A stretch of 7,715 nt of DNA from WHSM01 sp050701635 (GTDB lineage: Bacteria; Actinomycetota; Actinomycetes; Mycobacteriales; Micromonosporaceae). The notes under the pieces were generated by a model that was not told the origin of the DNA, searched no databases, and saw nothing but the letters and a program-made list of their open reading frames with translations. The number at the start of each line of letters is the position of its first letter. The first letter of the stretch is position 1. The stretch is taken from contig JBOGDF010000266.1 of assembly GCA_050701635.1 (NCBI GenBank), positions 1 through 7,715 on the forward strand, read 5' to 3'. Both the position numbers and the translations under genes were made by a program. Of the stretch, positions 5,819 to 7,715 are shown piece after piece.

Positions 5819-5847
5819 ACTGTAAGACTGCCCGCGGCCAGAGTCAA
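5819..5847 (-). promoter_or_regulatory. Sigma-70-like promoter of the kdgD-gudD operon
   Basis: On the leftward strand, TTGACT (5847-5842, 5 of 6 matches to the -35 consensus) and TACAGT (5824-5819, 4 of 6 to the -10 and fitting the actinobacterial TAnnnT form) are separated by exactly 17 nt. Initiation would fall near 5812, giving a leader of about 55 nt that contains the palindrome and ribosome site. Confidence 0.55.
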
Positions 5848-5922
5848 GAGACCACGAAGCCGGCGGTTCCGCCACGCGAACCGGCTACCGACGATGCCCC
5901 CGCCGCGACCAGGGAGCGCCTC

Positions 5923-6756
5923 ATGACGACCCCGAACGCCGCCAGCCATACCGCGGTCACGCCCGCCACCGCACCTCCATCCGCCGCCGCGGGCAACGGC
6001 CGGCCGGAGTCGGTGAAGTCGGCGGACCGTACGGTCGACGTGCTGGAGCTGCTCGCCGCCACCGAAGGCAGCCGGCTCACGCTCAGCGAGCTGCAGCGCC
6101 GGCTCGGCGTACCGAAGTCCAGCCTGCACGGGATCCTCCGTACGCTGGTCGCCCGCCGCTGGGTGGAGACCGACGAGCGGGGCACCGCGTACGGGATCGG
6201 GCTGCGCGCGCTGCGGGTCGGCTCGGCGTACCTGGACCGCGATCCGGTGGTACGCGCCGCCGGCACCGTACTGGCGCGGGTACGCCGGCAGCTCGACGAG
6301 ACGCTGCACCTGGCCCGGCTGGACGGCGCCGAGGTGGTCTACCTGGCCAGCCGCGAGTCGCAGCACCACCTGCGGGTGACCTCCCGGATCGGACGGCGGC
6401 TCCCCGCGTACGCCACCGCGCTCGGCAAGGCGCTGCTCGGTGCCCGGGACTGGGAAGACGCCGCGCGGCTGCTGCCGGAACGGATGACCGCGCTCACCGA
6501 GCACACCGTTACTGATTCGGAGCTGCTGCGCGAGGAGTGGCAGGAAACCCGGCTGCGCGGCTGGGCGTACGAGTCGGAGCAGAACACCCCGGGGCTGGTC
6601 TGCTTCGCCGTCGCGCTGCCCGGCAGCCCGGCGATCGACGCGATCAGCTGCTCGGTGCCGCGTACCCGGATCACCGACGCGCACGAGGCCGAGATCGTGC
6701 AGGCGCTCACCACCGCCGCTGAGGAGATCGCCGCCCTGGCCAGCACCCACCACTGA
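5923..6756 (+). CDS. IclR-family transcriptional regulator
   Basis: This 277-aa protein is a DNA-binding regulator, presumably controlling this locus in response to a pathway sugar acid. A disordered Ala/Pro/Thr-rich leader (1-30) precedes an IclR winged helix-turn-helix (about 31-92, recognition region LGVPKSSLHGILRTLVARRW). The effector-binding domain (about 105-272) contains RRLPAYATALGKALLG (158-173) and the C-terminal family signature around GWAYESEQNTPGLVCFAV. The start is the ATG at 5923, with AGGGAG 6 nt upstream. The frame is open back to a GTG at 5791, but that extension would cross the operator region and has no domain similarity. It is divergent from kdgD and 29 nt ahead of udh, so it probably regulates both units and itself. 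Whether it represses or activates cannot be read from the sequence; the operator position favours repression of kdgD. Confidence 0.92.
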   Translation: MTTPNAASHTAVTPATAPPSAAAGNGRPESVKSADRTVDVLELLAATEGSRLTLSELQRRLGVPKSSLHGILRTLVARRWVETDERGTAYGIGLRALRVGSAYLDRDPVVRAAGTVLARVRRQLDETLHLARLDGAEVVYLASRESQHHLRVTSRIGRRLPAYATALGKALLGARDWEDAARLLPERMTALTEHTVTDSELLREEWQETRLRGWAYESEQNTPGLVCFAVALPGSPAIDAISCSVPRTRITDAHEAEIVQALTTAAEEIAALASTHH

Positions 6757-6785
6757 GCGCCGCCACCGCCACGAAGGAGACGACG

Positions 6786-7574
6786 ATGAGTGAACGCATC
6801 CTGATCACCGGCGCGGCCGGCGGGATCGGCACCGCGATGCGACCCCGGATGGCCCGCGAGGGCCGTACCCTGCGGCTGCTCGACATCGCCGAGCTGGGCG
6901 AGGCCGGGCCGGGCGAGGAGCTGCTGACCGGGTCGGTCACCGATCTCGACGGGCTCTCCGCCGCCTGCGAGGGCGTCGACGCGGTGATCCACCTCGGCGG
7001 GCACAGCGGCGAGCAGAGCTGGGACGCGATCCTGCAGACCAACATCCACGGCAGCTACGCGGTGTACGAGGCGGCCCGCCGCGCCGGCGTACCCAGAGTG
7101 GTCTTCGCCAGCAGCAACCACGCCGTCGGGTTCCACCCCAACGAGGCCGCCCCGGACTACCTGTTCCCGCGCCCGGACACCTACTACGGAGTGTCCAAAG
7201 TGGCCGGTGAGGCGCTCGGCAGCCTCTACCACGACCGGTACGGCCTGCAGGTGATCTGCCTGCGGATCGGCTCCTGCTTCGACCGCCCGTACGGCGAGCG
7301 GATGCTCGCCAGCTGGCTGTCGTACGACGACTGCGCCCGGCTGCTGGAGGCCTCGCTCGCCGCGCCCGACCCCGGCTTCCGGGTGGTGTGGGGGATCTCG
7401 GCGAACACCCGCGCGGTGTGGAGTCTCGACGAGGCGTGCGCGCTCGGTTATGACCCGCAGGACGACGCGGAGGCGTACGCCGACCAGGTCAAGCCGGAGG
7501 CCGACCCGGCGATGAACCGCTACCTGGGCGGCAAGTTCTGCTCGCCGGAGCTGGACGCGGAGGTGCCGGCATGA
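6786..7574 (+). CDS. udh: NAD-dependent uronate dehydrogenase
   Basis: This 262-aa extended-type SDR resembles Agrobacterium uronate dehydrogenase (EC 1.1.1.203) throughout. Udh oxidises D-glucuronate or D-galacturonate at C1 to the aldaro-1,5-lactone with NAD+. The Rossmann motif GAAGGIG is at 9-15, followed by LLDIAEL, where the acid (Asp33) selects NAD. Next come VIHLGGHSGE (67-76), FASSNHAVGFHP (107-118), and the catalytic Tyr134/Lys138 pair (YYGVSK). Udh-typical blocks are RIGSCF, RMLASWLSYDD (172-182) and VVWGISANTRAVW (200-212). Length is normal. The ATG at 6786 has AAGGAG 6 nt upstream. The stop overlaps the next start (ATGA), so it is translationally coupled to the aldehyde dehydrogenase. 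It supplies the first step, and the divergent operon supplies the middle of the route. Confidence 0.93.
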   Translation: MSERILITGAAGGIGTAMRPRMAREGRTLRLLDIAELGEAGPGEELLTGSVTDLDGLSAACEGVDAVIHLGGHSGEQSWDAILQTNIHGSYAVYEAARRAGVPRVVFASSNHAVGFHPNEAAPDYLFPRPDTYYGVSKVAGEALGSLYHDRYGLQVICLRIGSCFDRPYGERMLASWLSYDDCARLLEASLAAPDPGFRVVWGISANTRAVWSLDEACALGYDPQDDAEAYADQVKPEADPAMNRYLGGKFCSPELDAEVPA

Positions 7575-7715
7575 CCACGATCCAGGGGTACGACCCGCGC
7601 ACCGGACAGCCCGTCGGCGACCCGATCCCCGCCAGCACTCCGGACCAGGTCGCCGCCGCCGCGACCACCGCCGCCGCAGCCGCCGGCGCCGCACCGTCAG
7701 CAGCCGCACCACCGG
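7571..7715 (+). CDS. Aldehyde dehydrogenase, probable 2-oxoglutarate semialdehyde dehydrogenase (N-terminus only)
   Basis: The ATG at 7571 overlaps the udh TGA by the 4-nt ATGA arrangement. The frame stays open to the window end, giving 48 codons beginning MTTIQGYDPRTGQPVGDPIP, followed by an Ala-rich helix with STPDQVAAAA. This is the usual N-terminus of the aldehyde dehydrogenases found in aldarate clusters, where 'dPrTGe' starts the first beta strand and the 'ta.eV..A...A' helix follows. The inferred role is NAD(P)-dependent oxidation of 2-oxoglutarate semialdehyde (the KdgD product) to 2-oxoglutarate, EC 1.2.1.26. None of the cofactor-binding or catalytic Cys/Glu residues lie within the window, so family membership rests on the N-terminus and context. 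Confidence 0.75.
   Translation, partial: MTTIQGYDPRTGQPVGDPIPASTPDQVAAAATTAAAAAGAAPSAAAPP

Larger units (their letters stand above)
5757..5922. promoter_or_regulatory. Divergent control region between kdgD and iclR
   Basis: This 166-nt region separates the two transcription units. It holds the kdgD ribosome site (5764-5771), the palindromic operator candidate (5773-5790), a leftward sigma-70-like promoter (5819-5847), and the ribosome site AGGGAG (5911-5916) for the regulator at 5923. I could not settle on a rightward promoter. TTCACA (5775-5780) within the operator is a possible -35, but no good -10 follows at normal spacing. TTGCGA (5801-5806) with TAAGAC (5823-5828, 16-nt spacer) is an equally weak alternative. 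It is the only sizeable AT-containing gap in the window. Confidence 0.7.

Noticed and set aside
5791..5922. GTG at 5791 as start of the IclR regulator
   Set aside because: The extension lies across the control region, lacks a ribosome site and has no domain content. The ATG at 5923 has AGGGAG at proper spacing.
6757..6785. Terminator or separate promoter between iclR and udh
   Set aside because: The 29-nt gap has no hairpin with T-tract and no promoter-like hexamers, only the udh ribosome site. Cotranscription is the simpler reading.
5776..7712. Long leftward open frames opposite iclR and udh
   Set aside because: They are antisense to two clearly identified genes, with biased Arg/Gly/Val composition and no family resemblance.

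Overview
The window is very GC-rich, with almost every third codon position G or C, GTG starts, and frequent CGTAC strings. This points to an actinobacterium, most plausibly a member of the Micromonosporaceae (inferred from composition and repeat style, not proven). The window carries a sugar-acid catabolic locus. Nearly all of it fits the oxidative (non-phosphorylating) route for hexuronates: uronate -> aldarolactone -> aldarate -> 5-dehydro-4-deoxyglucarate -> 2-oxoglutarate semialdehyde -> 2-oxoglutarate.

Two divergent transcription units flank a 166-nt control region (5757-5922). Rightward (+): an IclR-family regulator (5923-6756), uronate dehydrogenase udh (6786-7574), and the first 48 codons of an aldehyde dehydrogenase that starts inside the udh stop codon and is cut by the window edge (7571-7715). 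Leftward (-), in transcription order: kdgD, 5-dehydro-4-deoxyglucarate dehydratase (4746-5756); gudD, glucarate dehydratase (3481-4749, GTGA overlap with kdgD); an uncharacterised actinobacterial 'alanine-rich' protein (2088-3407); a 20-codon C-terminal remnant of a short-chain dehydrogenase (2041-2103); dgoD, D-galactonate dehydratase (896-2041); and an SMP-30/gluconolactonase-type lactonase (40-891).

Udh makes an aldarolactone, and a lactonase can open it. GudD and KdgD dehydrate the aldarate and then dehydrate and decarboxylate the product. The truncated aldehyde dehydrogenase would oxidise the semialdehyde to 2-oxoglutarate. The dgoD-lactonase pair, together with the SDR remnant, looks like the residue of a second module for aldose oxidation (De Ley-Doudoroff type: aldose dehydrogenase, lactonase, aldonate dehydratase).

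The control region has a near-perfect palindrome (5773-5790) between a good sigma-70-like promoter for the leftward operon and the kdgD ribosome binding site. It is the obvious candidate operator for the IclR protein.

The most unusual stretch is 2041-3480. A gene of different codon texture sits between gudD and dgoD. It is preceded by a 16-bp tandem repeat typical of intergenic repeats and contains a 73-bp nested palindrome read through in frame. It is followed immediately by the tail of a destroyed SDR gene. This looks like an insertion/replacement scar inside the operon. No RNA genes, CRISPR arrays, transposases or convincing factor-independent terminators were seen.
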